Shown: piece by piece, positions 16,902 to 24,753 of the stretch
How positions within the stretch are numbered: position 1 is the stretch's first letter
How the letters are laid out: every line of letters starts with the position of its first letter
Assembly: GCF_014651115.1 (NCBI RefSeq)
Contig: NZ_BMWG01000023.1
Coordinates: 48,227-112,226 of the forward strand
DNA from: Streptomyces inusitatus
Lineage (GTDB): Bacteria; Actinomycetota; Actinomycetes; Streptomycetales; Streptomycetaceae
Length of the DNA stretch: 64,000 nt
Direction: 5' to 3'
Program-made: the position numbers and the translations under genes
The notes under the pieces: generated by a model
Seen by the model: only the letters and a program-made list of their open reading frames with translations
What the model was told of the DNA's origin: nothing
Databases searched by the model: none

Positions 16902-17683
16902 CCGTGGGGCACGACGCGATACACGCGAACGGCGCGCACTTCGCCTTCACCGACCGGTGGGGCGGGGTGAGCGCCGTTCCGTACGAGGAGCTGAATCTCG
17001 GCGGCGCGGTCGGCGACGAGCCCGGGGCCGTACGCGCCAACCGGGCGATCGCCGCCCGGGCGCTGGGCATCGACCCGGAGCTGGTGGTCTGGATGAACCA
17101 GGTCCACGGCAAGGATGTCGCCCGGGTCGAAGGACCCTGGGGAGAAGCGGCCGTTCCCTCGGTGGACGCGCTGGTCACCGCCCGGCGCGGGCTCGCCCTC
17201 GCGGTGCTGACCGCCGACTGCGTCCCGGTCCTGCTGGCCGATCCGGTCGCCGGAGTGGTGGCCGCCGCCCACGCGGGCCGGCCCGGCATGGCCGCCGGAA
17301 TCGTCCCGGAGACGGTCGCCGCGATGGTCTCGGCCGGCGCCCGGCCGGACCGGATCATGGCCCGCACCGGCCCCGCGGTCTGCGGCCGGTGCTACGAAGT
17401 CCCCGAGAAGATGCGGGCGGAGGTGGCCGCGGTCGAACCGGCCGCCTGGTCCGAGACCAGTTGGGGCACCCCGGCGGTCGACGTCGTCGCCGGGGTCCAC
17501 GCCCAGCTCGCCGCCGCCGGGGTGCGCGACCGGAGGGCCTCCCGGTTCTGCACCCTGGAATCCAAGGACCACTACTCGTACCGCCGCGACCGCACCACCG
17601 GGCGGCTCGCCGGATATGTCTGGCTGGCACCGCTCTCCGGGGAGACGGAAGCCCCTTCCCCCGCAGAAGAGAGCGCAGCATGA
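16898..17683 (+). CDS. pgeF: PgeF/YfiH (laccase-domain) family protein
   Basis: A 261-residue protein of the YfiH/DUF152 family, called peptidoglycan editing factor or multicopper polyphenol oxidase; members can act on purine nucleosides. Metal-site residues are visible: His70 (QVHGKD), Cys108 (TADCVPVLL) and His125 (AAAHAGRPG). It starts on a GTG overlapping the ftsZ stop and ends overlapping yggS. The ftsZ-ylmD-ylmE-sepF-ylmG-divIVA order is conserved in Gram-positive bacteria. Its exact role beside ftsZ is unproven. Confidence 0.88.
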   Translation: MTVGHDAIHANGAHFAFTDRWGGVSAVPYEELNLGGAVGDEPGAVRANRAIAARALGIDPELVVWMNQVHGKDVARVEGPWGEAAVPSVDALVTARRGLALAVLTADCVPVLLADPVAGVVAAAHAGRPGMAAGIVPETVAAMVSAGARPDRIMARTGPAVCGRCYEVPEKMRAEVAAVEPAAWSETSWGTPAVDVVAGVHAQLAAAGVRDRRASRFCTLESKDHYSYRRDRTTGRLAGYVWLAPLSGETEAPSPAEESAA

Positions 17684-18468
17684 CGGAGCACGACGCCACC
17701 GGTCGGAACGCCGCCGGTCGGAATGCCGACGATCGGAACGCCGGCGACCTCGCGGCCCGGCGCGCCGAACTGGCCGCGAATCTGGCGCTCGTGGAGGAAC
17801 GTATCGCCTCCGCCTGCGCCGCCTCCGGCCGCGCGCGCGAAGAGGTGACGCTCATCGTCGTCACCAAGACCTACCCCGCGAGCGACGTCCGCCTTCTGCA
17901 TGAACTCGGTGTGAGGAATGTCGCCGAGAACCGCGACCAGGACGCCGCTCCGAAGGCCGCCGAATGCGCCGATCTCGATCTGAAATGGCACTTTGTCGGT
18001 CAGCTTCAGACCAATAAAGTCCGTTCCGTGGTTGGTTATGCCGATGTGGTGCAGTCGATCGATCGGATGAAACTTGTCACGGCACTCTCCGCCGCGGCCG
18101 TCCGCGCCGGCCGGGAGCTGGGCTGCCTGATCCAGGTCGCGCTGGACGCGGACGCCGGCGCACGCGGGGAGCGCGGCGGGGTCGCACCGGACGGAATCGG
18201 TGAACTGGCCGCCGCGATTGACGCCGCGTCAGGGCTGCGTCTCGACGGGCTGATGACCGTCGCGCCCCTCGCCGGAGCGTACGCGGGACGGCAACGGGAC
18301 GCGTTCGAGCGGCTGATGGAATTCTCATCCGGCCTGCGCGTCGGGCATCCTGCTGCCAACATGGTCTCGGCGGGGATGAGCTCGGACCTTGAGGAAGCCG
18401 TGGCGGCGGGGGCGACACATGTGCGCGTCGGCACTGCGGTACTCGGAGTCCGTCCCCGGCTCGGGTAA
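17680..18468 (+). CDS. YggS/YlmE pyridoxal-phosphate-binding protein
   Basis: A 262-residue fold-type III PLP-binding protein (PLPBP/COG0325) involved in vitamin B6 and amino-acid homeostasis. The PLP lysine is Lys63 in VTKTYP. VAENRDQDA, WHFVGQLQTNK and SAGMSSDLEEAV.AGATHVRVGTA are family hallmarks. The first 25 residues carry an imperfect GRNA/DRNA repeat not typical of the family. The ATG overlaps the pgeF stop. Confidence 0.93.
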   Translation: MTEHDATGRNAAGRNADDRNAGDLAARRAELAANLALVEERIASACAASGRAREEVTLIVVTKTYPASDVRLLHELGVRNVAENRDQDAAPKAAECADLDLKWHFVGQLQTNKVRSVVGYADVVQSIDRMKLVTALSAAAVRAGRELGCLIQVALDADAGARGERGGVAPDGIGELAAAIDAASGLRLDGLMTVAPLAGAYAGRQRDAFERLMEFSSGLRVGHPAANMVSAGMSSDLEEAVAAGATHVRVGTAVLGVRPRLG

Positions 18469-18592
18469 CGTCGCCAAGAAGTCGGACCACAGCAGAAAAT
18501 ATGGTCATTACCGCAGCAAAGCGGGCAGACCCAGTGGATCGCGGGCACTTGGTGACAAAGGCCGATCCACCACAGAGCGGAGGACTCAGAGC

Positions 18593-19210
18593 ATGGCCGG
18601 CGCGATGCGCAAGATGGCGGTCTACCTCGGCCTCGTGGAGGACGATGGGTACGACGGCCGGGGTTTTGACCCCGACGACGACTTCGAACCCGAGCCGGAG
18701 CCCGAGCGGGAACACCGCCGGCACCAGCCCCCGCATCAGGTCGAACGTGAGGAACCGGTACGGGCGGTGCAGCCGCCGCCGCAGCGCGAGCCGATGTCCG
18801 TTCCCGCTTCGCTACCCGCAGAAAACGGACGTCCGGCGCGAATCGCCCCCGTGGCGTCCATCACACCTGAACGTCCGAGCCTGGAGAAGAACGCGCCGGT
18901 GATCATGCCCAAGGTCGTGTCCGAGCGGGAGCCCTACCGCATCACCACATTGCACCCCCGGACCTACAACGAGGCCCGTACCATCGGGGAACACTTCCGC
19001 GAGGGGACTCCGGTGATCATGAATCTGACCGAGATGGACGACACCGACGCAAAGCGACTTGTCGACTTTGCCGCGGGACTTGTCTTCGGTCTGCATGGCA
19101 GCATTGAGCGGGTGACACAGAAGGTGTTCCTGTTGTCGCCTGCTAACGTCGATGTCACGGCGGAGGACAAGGCCCGTATCGCAGAGGGCGGTTTCTTCAA
19201 CCAGAGCTGA
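18593..19210 (+). CDS. sepF: Z-ring anchor SepF
   Basis: A 205-residue protein that tethers FtsZ filaments to the membrane; actinobacteria lack FtsA and use SepF. The N-terminal MAGAMRKMAVYLGLVE is the membrane-binding amphipathic helix. A long acidic, then Pro/Gln-rich linker follows. The C-terminal SepF domain occupies about 115-200 (PRTYNEARTIGEHFREGTPVI..FAAGLVFG). ATG 18593 has GGAGG upstream. The nearest upstream gene ends 124 bp before, so a local promoter is possible. Confidence 0.95.
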   Translation: MAGAMRKMAVYLGLVEDDGYDGRGFDPDDDFEPEPEPEREHRRHQPPHQVEREEPVRAVQPPPQREPMSVPASLPAENGRPARIAPVASITPERPSLEKNAPVIMPKVVSEREPYRITTLHPRTYNEARTIGEHFREGTPVIMNLTEMDDTDAKRLVDFAAGLVFGLHGSIERVTQKVFLLSPANVDVTAEDKARIAEGGFFNQS

Positions 19211-19276
19211 GAAGCATCACACCGGGACGACCCGGCCGCACGGCCGGACCACGAGAGCACAGGGGAGAAGCGCGGG

Positions 19277-19567
19277 ATGGGCGTCGCACTACAGGTGGTC
19301 TACATCGCGCTGTTGTGTTTCCTCGTCGTGCTGATTTTCCGGCTGGTCATGGACTATGTCTTCCAGTTCGCCCGTTCATGGCAACCCGGTAAGGCGATGG
19401 TGGTCGTCCTTGAGGCCACCTACACTGTCACCGATCCACCGCTCAAGCTTCTTCGGCGGTTCATCCCGCCGTTGCGTCTCGGGGGCGTGGCACTCGACCT
19501 GTCCTTCTTCGTTCTGATGATCATCGTCTACATCCTGCTCAATATCGTGGGTCGCTTCGCGAGATGA
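19277..19567 (+). CDS. YggT/YlmG-family membrane protein (SepG-type)
   Basis: A 96-residue membrane protein with two hydrophobic segments (about 5-25 and 72-92) and the family motif TDPPLKLLRRFIPPLRLGGVALDLS between them. In Streptomyces the gene between sepF and divIVA has been called ylmG or sepG and linked to SsgB recruitment and nucleoid shape. ATG with GGGGAGAAG upstream. Confidence 0.9.
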   Translation: MGVALQVVYIALLCFLVVLIFRLVMDYVFQFARSWQPGKAMVVVLEATYTVTDPPLKLLRRFIPPLRLGGVALDLSFFVLMIIVYILLNIVGRFAR

Positions 19568-19578
19568 GGGAGGGAACT

Positions 19579-19641
19579 GTGGACGATACGGTCTTGCCGA
19601 CTGCCGACGACTACGTAGAGGTGAAGAAGAGATGCCGCTGA
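19579..19641 (+). CDS. Possible 20-residue upstream ORF overlapping divIVA
   Basis: A GTG-initiated ORF of 20 codons begins directly after a very strong GGGAGGGA ribosome-binding site and stops (TGA 19639-19641) inside divIVA, 8 nt past its ATG, in another frame. The peptide would read VDDTVLPTADDYVEVKKRCR. It could couple divIVA translation to upstream translation. Existence rests on the ribosome-binding site and overlap geometry only. Confidence 0.35.
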   Translation: MDDTVLPTADDYVEVKKRCR

Positions 19642-20810
19642 CTCCTGAGGACGTGCGGAACAAGCAGTTCACGACCGTCCGCCTCCGAGAAGGCTATGAC
19701 GAGGACGAGGTCGATGCCTTCCTCGACGAGGTCGAGTCTGAATTGACCCGTTTGCTCCGCGAGAACGAGGATCTGCGGGCCAAGTTGGCCGCCGCTACTC
19801 GTGCGGCCGCGCAGAACCAGCAACAGCAGGGCATGCGCAAACCCCCGGAGCCGCAGGACGGCCGCGGGGGACCGGGCGCACCGGTGCCCGCCGCCATATC
19901 GGGCCCCCCCGTCCAGCAGCAGCAGCCCCCGCAGATGGGTCCCCCCCAGCTGCCCGGTGGAGCTCCTCAGCTGCCGGCGGGTCCCAGCCACGGCAACCCC
20001 ATGGGCGGCCCCGGTGGCAACATGCAGGGCGGTCCGATGCAGGGCGGCAACATGCAGGGCGGCCCCATGGGCGGTCCCATGCAGGGCGGCAACATGCAGG
20101 GCGGTCCCATGGGCGGCCCGATGCAGGGCGGCAACATGCAGGGCGGCCCGATGGGCGGCCACGGTCAGCAGATGCAGCAGCCCGCTCAGGGCCCCGGCGG
20201 CGACAGCGCCGCCCGAGTCCTCTCGCTGGCTCAGCAGACCGCCGACCAGGCGATCGCGGAGGCCCGTTCCGAGGCCAACAAGATCGTCGGCGAGGCTCGT
20301 TCGCGCGCCGAGGGCCTGGAGCGGGACGCCCGCGCCAAGGCCGACGCGCTGGAGCGGGACGCGCAGGAGAAGCACCGCGTCGCGATGGGCTCCCTGGAGT
20401 CCGCGCGCGCCACGCTGGAGCGCAAGGTCGAGGACCTGCGGGGCTTCGAGCGTGAGTACCGCACCAGGCTGAAGTCGTACCTGGAGAGCCAGCTGCGTCA
20501 GCTGGAGACTCAGGCCGACGACTCGCTGGCCCCGCCGCGCACCCCGTCGGCGGCCTCCCTGCCGCCGTCCCCGTCGATGGCGTCCGCGGGCGCCCCCTCG
20601 ATGGGTCACGCGATGGGCGGCGCTCCGTCGATGGGCCAGTCCATGGGCGGCAACCCGCCGATGGGCGGCGGTCCTTCGTACGGCGGCCAGCAGCAGATGT
20701 CTCCGGCGATGACCCAGCCGATGGCTCCGGTCAGGCCGCAGGCTCCGCAGCCGATGCAGCAGGCGCCCGCGCCGATGCGCGGTTTCCTGATCGACGAGGA
20801 CGACAACTGA
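19632..20810 (+). CDS. divIVA: Polar growth scaffold DivIVA (Wag31)
   Basis: A 392-residue coiled-coil protein that marks hyphal tips and recruits the polar growth machinery; essential in Streptomyces. The N-terminal DivIVA domain (about 1-60, TPEDVRNKQFTTVRLREGYDEDEVDAFLDEVE) binds curved membrane. A Pro/Gln linker and a Met/Gly/Asn/Gln repeat tract (GGNMQGGPM units, about 128-180) precede a long coiled coil (about 190-300). A second Met/Gly-rich tail contains further MGG repeats. GAGGTGA precedes the ATG by 6 nt. A 17-bp hairpin follows the gene. Confidence 0.96.
   Translation: MPLTPEDVRNKQFTTVRLREGYDEDEVDAFLDEVESELTRLLRENEDLRAKLAAATRAAAQNQQQQGMRKPPEPQDGRGGPGAPVPAAISGPPVQQQQPPQMGPPQLPGGAPQLPAGPSHGNPMGGPGGNMQGGPMQGGNMQGGPMGGPMQGGNMQGGPMGGPMQGGNMQGGPMGGHGQQMQQPAQGPGGDSAARVLSLAQQTADQAIAEARSEANKIVGEARSRAEGLERDARAKADALERDAQEKHRVAMGSLESARATLERKVEDLRGFEREYRTRLKSYLESQLRQLETQADDSLAPPRTPSAASLPPSPSMASAGAPSMGHAMGGAPSMGQSMGGNPPMGGGPSYGGQQQMSPAMTQPMAPVRPQAPQPMQQAPAPMRGFLIDEDDN
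20014..20160 (+). repeat. Short tandem repeats inside divIVA
   Basis: Repeated units encoding GGNMQGGPM and GGPMQ lie back to back in frame. The count of such units varies between Streptomyces DivIVA proteins; the tract is a likely site of slippage. Confidence 0.8.
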
Positions 20811-20850
20811 GCGGTACGCGCGCGCTGAAGTGAGCGCGTAGCCGTCGGCA

Positions 20851-20898
20851 GACATGGGGCCGGGCCCGGGACGAATGTCCTGGGCCCGGCCCCATGTC
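20851..20898 (+). terminator. Terminator hairpin after divIVA
   Basis: A perfect 17-bp stem (20851-20867 with 20882-20898) whose loop itself can pair GGAC with GTCC. No T-run, as is usual in Streptomyces. It closes the division cluster. Confidence 0.85.
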
Positions 20899-20930
20899 GT
20901 GTGCCGTACGGCTTCCGGTTCAGGGCAAAC

Positions 20931-20971
20931 GCGTGGGGGCCGGGACCCTTCTCGGATCCCGGCCCCCACGC
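20931..20971 (-). terminator. Terminator hairpin after ileS
   Basis: A perfect 15-bp stem (20931-20945 with 20957-20971) lies just past the ileS stop. With the neighbouring divIVA hairpin it forms a back-to-back pair between convergent genes. Confidence 0.85.
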
Positions 20972-20981
20972 TTGTTCGGAG

Positions 20982-23900
20982 CTACACCTTGCGCAGATGG
21001 AAGGTGAGCGCCAGCGGCCCGTCGGTGAAGGCCTCGCCGAAGCCGTCGCCCGGGGCCGATCGGGTGAAGTCCGTCGCCAGCACCTCGTCCGCGATCAGGG
21101 GCGCGTGCGCCGTGAGCGCCTCGGTGGTGGAGTCGTCGGAGGACGTCCACACCACCGAGATCCGGTCGGCCACATCGAGACCGCTGTTCTTGCGGGCCTC
21201 CTGGATCAGCCGGATCGCGTCACGGGCCAGCCCCGCCAGCCGCAGTTCCGGAGTGATCTCCAGATCCAGCGCCACTGTCGCGCCCGAGTCCGAGGCCACC
21301 GACCAGCCCTCCCGGGGAGTCTCGGTGATGATGACCTCGTCCGGGGAGAGCGTCACGCTCTCGCCGTCGACCTCGACGGAGGCCGTGCCCTCGCGCAGCG
21401 CCAGCGACAGCGCGGCGGCGTCCGCCTCCGCGACCGCCTTGGCCACGGCCTGGACGCCCTTGCCGAAACGCTTGCCCAGCGCGCGGAAGTTCGCCTTCGC
21501 CGTCGTGTCGACCAGGGAGCCGCCCACCTCGGAGAGCGAGGCGAGCGAGGAGACGTTCAGCTCCTCCGTGATCTGCGCGCGCAGCTCCGGCGGGAGCGCG
21601 TCGAAGCCCGTCGCCGCGACCAGCGCGCGGGACAGCGGCTGGCGCGTCTTCACCCCGGACTCGGCGCGGGTCGCCCGGCCCAGCTCGACCAGCCTGCGCA
21701 CCAGCGTCATCTGACGGGAGAGCACCGGGTCGATCGCGTCCAGCTCCGCCGCCGGCCAGGTCGACAGATGCACCGACTCCGGCGCGTCCGGGGTGACCGG
21801 GACCACCAGGTCCTGCCAGACCCGCTCGGTGATGAAGGGCGTCAGCGGGGCCATCAGCCGGGTGACTGTCTCGATGACGTCGTGCAGCGTGCGCAGCGCG
21901 GCCGGGTCGCCCTGCCAGAAGCGGCGGCGCGACCGGCGCACGTACCAGTTCGACAGATCGTCCACGAAGGAGGAGAGCAGCTTTCCGGCCCGCTGGGTGT
22001 CGAAGCTCTCCATCGCCTGGGTGACCTGGTCCACCAGCGCGTTCAGCTCGCTCAGCAGCCAGCGGTCCAGCACCGTCCGCCCGGCCGGGGCCGGGTCGGC
22101 GGCCGAGGGGGCCCAGCCGGAGGTGCGCGCGTACAGCGCCTGGAAGGCCACGGTGTTCCAGTACGTCAGCAGGGTCTTCCGCACGACCTCCTGGATCGTG
22201 CTGTGCCCGACCCGGCGCGCGGACCACGGCGAGCCGCCGGCCGCCATGAACCAGCGGACCGCGTCCGCGCCGTGCTGGTCCATCAGCGGGATCGGCTGAA
22301 GGATGTTCCCCAGGTGCTTGGACATCTTCCGGCCGTCCTCGGCGAGGATGTGCCCGAGGCAGACGACGTTCTCGTACGAGGACTTGTCGAAGACCAGGGT
22401 GCCGACCGCCATCAGGGTGTAGAACCACCCGCGGGTCTGGTCGATGGCCTCCGAGATGAACTGCGCCGGGTAGCGCTTCTCGAAGACGTCCTTGTTCTGG
22501 TACGGGTATCCCCACTGCGCGAACGGCATCGCGCCGGCGTCGTACCAGGCGTCGATCACCTCGGGGACGCGGGTCGCGGTGCCGGAGCACTGCGGGCAGT
22601 CGAAGGTCACCTCGTCGATGAACGGCCGGTGCGGGTCGAGCGAGGACTGGTCGGAGCCGGTCAGCTCGGTCAGCTCGGCGCGCGAGCCCACACAGGTGAG
22701 GTGGTTCTCCTCACAGCGCCAGATCGGCAGCGGGGTGCCCCAGTACCGGTTGCGGGAGAGCGCCCAGTCGATGTTGTTGTTCAGCCAGTCGCCGAAGCGG
22801 CCGTGCTTGACCGTGTCGGGGAACCAGTTGGTGTTCTCGTTCTCCTCGATCAGCCGGTCCTTGACCGCGGTGGTGCGGATGTACCAGGACGGCTGCGCGT
22901 AGTAGAGCAGCGCGGTGTGACAGCGCCAGCAGTGCGGGTAGCTGTGCTCGTACGGGATGTGGCGGAAGAGCCGGCCGCGCTCCTGGAGGTCGGCGGTCAG
23001 CCGCTCGTCGGCCTTCTTGAAGAAGACCCCGCCGACCAGCGGCACATCCTCCTCGAAGGTGCCGTCAGGGCGGACCGGGTTCACGACCGGCAGGCCGTAG
23101 GCGCGGCAGACCTTGAGGTCGTCCTCGCCGAAGGCGGGGGACTGGTGGACCAGACCGGTGCCGTCGGAGGTGGTGACGTACTCGGCGTTGACGACGTAGT
23201 GCGCCTTTGCCGGGAACTCGACCAGGTCGAAGGGGCGCTCGTACGTCCAGCGCTCCATCTCGGCGCCGGTGAAGGACTGGCCCGTGGTCTCCCAGCCCTC
23301 GCCGAGCGCCTTCTCCACCAGCGGTTCGGCGACGACGAGCTTCTCCGTGCCGTCCGTGGCCACCACATAGGCGACCTCGGGGTGCGCGGCGACGGCGGTG
23401 TTCGACACCAGCGTCCACGGGGTGGTCGTCCACACCAGCAGCGCGGCCTCGCCGGCCAGCGGTCCCGAGGTCAGCGGGAAGCGGACGAAGACCGAGGGGT
23501 CCACGACCGTCTCGTACCCCTGCGCCAGCTCGTGGTCGGAGAGACCGGTGCCGCAGCGGGGGCACCAGGGGGCGACCCGGTGGTCCTGGACGAGCATGCC
23601 CTTGCCGAAGATCTCCTTCAGCGACCACCACACCGAGTCGATGTACTCGGGCTTCATGGTCCAGTAGGCGTCGTCCATGTCGACCCAGTAGCCCATGCGG
23701 TCGGTCAGCTCGGCGAAGGCGTCCGTGTGACGGCTCACCGACTCCCGGCACTTGGCGTTGAACTCGGCGATGCCGTACGCCTCGATGTCCTTCTTGCCGG
23801 AGAAGCCCAGCTCCTTCTCGACGGCCAGCTCGACCGGCAGCCCGTGACAGTCCCAGCCGGCCTTGCGGGCGACGTGGTAGCCGTTCATGGTGCGGAACCG

Positions 23901-24125
23901 GGGGAAGACGTCCTTGAAGACGCGGGCCTCGATGTGATGGGCGCCGGGCATGCCGTTGGCGGTCGGCGGGCCCTCGTAGAAGACCCACTCGGGGCGGCCC
24001 TCGGACTGGGCGAGGCTCTTGGCGAAGACCTTGCTCTCGCGCCAGAAGTCGAGCACGGCGTGCTCCAGCGCGGGCAGGTCCACCTGGGCGGGCACCTGGC
24101 GGTACTGATACTGCGGGGGTGTCAT
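20982..24125 (-). CDS. ileS: Isoleucyl-tRNA synthetase
   Basis: A 1047-residue class I aminoacyl-tRNA synthetase charging tRNA-Ile. The HIGH-type region is PPTANGMPGAHH near the N-terminus, and KMSK lies at 600-603 (KMSKHLGN). The CP1 editing domain (GLVHQSPAFGEDD) and the WDCHGLPVE block are present. The length and these blocks resemble the larger, eukaryote-like IleS class common in actinobacteria; I infer that class without an alignment. ATG 24125 has GGAGGAG upstream; the frame stays open further, but those codons lie in the T-box leader. Confidence 0.96.
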   Translation of the reverse strand: MTPPQYQYRQVPAQVDLPALEHAVLDFWRESKVFAKSLAQSEGRPEWVFYEGPPTANGMPGAHHIEARVFKDVFPRFRTMNGYHVARKAGWDCHGLPVELAVEKELGFSGKKDIEAYGIAEFNAKCRESVSRHTDAFAELTDRMGYWVDMDDAYWTMKPEYIDSVWWSLKEIFGKGMLVQDHRVAPWCPRCGTGLSDHELAQGYETVVDPSVFVRFPLTSGPLAGEAALLVWTTTPWTLVSNTAVAAHPEVAYVVATDGTEKLVVAEPLVEKALGEGWETTGQSFTGAEMERWTYERPFDLVEFPAKAHYVVNAEYVTTSDGTGLVHQSPAFGEDDLKVCRAYGLPVVNPVRPDGTFEEDVPLVGGVFFKKADERLTADLQERGRLFRHIPYEHSYPHCWRCHTALLYYAQPSWYIRTTAVKDRLIEENENTNWFPDTVKHGRFGDWLNNNIDWALSRNRYWGTPLPIWRCEENHLTCVGSRAELTELTGSDQSSLDPHRPFIDEVTFDCPQCSGTATRVPEVIDAWYDAGAMPFAQWGYPYQNKDVFEKRYPAQFISEAIDQTRGWFYTLMAVGTLVFDKSSYENVVCLGHILAEDGRKMSKHLGNILQPIPLMDQHGADAVRWFMAAGGSPWSARRVGHSTIQEVVRKTLLTYWNTVAFQALYARTSGWAPSAADPAPAGRTVLDRWLLSELNALVDQVTQAMESFDTQRAGKLLSSFVDDLSNWYVRRSRRRFWQGDPAALRTLHDVIETVTRLMAPLTPFITERVWQDLVVPVTPDAPESVHLSTWPAAELDAIDPVLSRQMTLVRRLVELGRATRAESGVKTRQPLSRALVAATGFDALPPELRAQITEELNVSSLASLSEVGGSLVDTTAKANFRALGKRFGKGVQAVAKAVAEADAAALSLALREGTASVEVDGESVTLSPDEVIITETPREGWSVASDSGATVALDLEITPELRLAGLARDAIRLIQEARKNSGLDVADRISVVWTSSDDSTTEALTAHAPLIADEVLATDFTRSAPGDGFGEAFTDGPLALTFHLRKV

Positions 24126-24392
24126 CGAGGCTCCTCCGGCGGACTGCGATCTCTTCCGTCGGAGGGACGAGAGCCGGATCTGCTCCCGCGGTACCACCCT
24201 CCTTGGCGGCGCGCGAGGCGCACCGCCCCCTCATTGGGGTCGCGACGCCGGCTCTACTCACCTCGCGGTTTTCTTCCGGCGGCTCCGGGGTGATTCTTCA
24301 CATCGCGCTCGCCCCCGGGCTCGCACCGTCCCCGGGTCGCTCATGGCTGCGTACGACGCTACTCGTCCCCATCCAAGCCTTTCGCTCCGCCC
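24126..24392 (-). promoter_or_regulatory. T-box riboswitch leader of ileS (translational type)
   Basis: The minus strand contains the diagnostic T-box sequence AGGGTGGTACCGCG at 24200-24187. Downstream, CUCCGACGG (24164-24156) can pair with CCGCCGGAG (from 24142), which contains the ileS ribosome-binding site, with one mismatch. That makes an SD-sequestering helix, as described for actinobacterial ileS T-boxes that act on translation. A candidate AUC specifier codon followed by A lies at 24294-24292 after a GAAGA stretch. A TACACT -10-like box at 24398-24393 could start the leader near 24387. Motif is certain; folded detail is inferred. Confidence 0.9.
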
Positions 24393-24418
24393 AGTGTAAG
24401 GGGCGCGGCGGCGGACGT

Positions 24419-24440
24419 CCGACCGGATATTTCCGGTCGG
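24419..24440. repeat. Inverted repeat upstream of the ileS leader
   Basis: CCGACCGGA (24419-24427) and TCCGGTCGG (24432-24440) pair perfectly around TATT. It overlaps the expected -35 area of the ileS promoter, so it may be an operator. The remaining GC-rich stretch to about 24710 shows nothing else I recognise. Confidence 0.5.
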
Positions 24441-24727
24441 CGGACGGACGCCTTCGGGAACTCTTCCCGGCGGCTGCCGGGGGCCCGGCGGGCCGGGGCG
24501 CGGGGGCGGGCGCCGTACGCCGTACGGGGAGGGGCGGGCGCCCCGAACGGCCGGACGCGCGCCGGTGGAGTCCCCGGGCGGGTCGAGCGCCGGATTACCG
24601 GGCGGGGAGCTGGGAACAAGGCTTGCGAGTCCGATTCGCCGGGCCTGCGGCGGGCGGCGGCAGGGCGTGCTCCGTTTGCCGCGGCTCCGGGGCCGATTTA
24701 TCGTCCCAGCACGATTCGCGTGCAAGA

Positions 24728-24740
24728 TCACAATATGTGA
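24728..24740. promoter_or_regulatory. Palindrome at the ribosome-binding site of the DksA-type gene
   Basis: TCACA and TGTGA flank ATA in a perfect 13-bp palindrome. It touches the GAAGGGG ribosome-binding site (24739-24745), so a bound regulator could block expression. No known regulator is assigned. Confidence 0.4.
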
Positions 24741-24753
24741 AGGGGCCGCGGCC

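Noticed and set aside
20014..20160. Regular repeats resembling a CRISPR array
   Set aside because: They are in-frame codons for GGNMQ/GGPM repeats inside divIVA, with no unique spacers of constant length.
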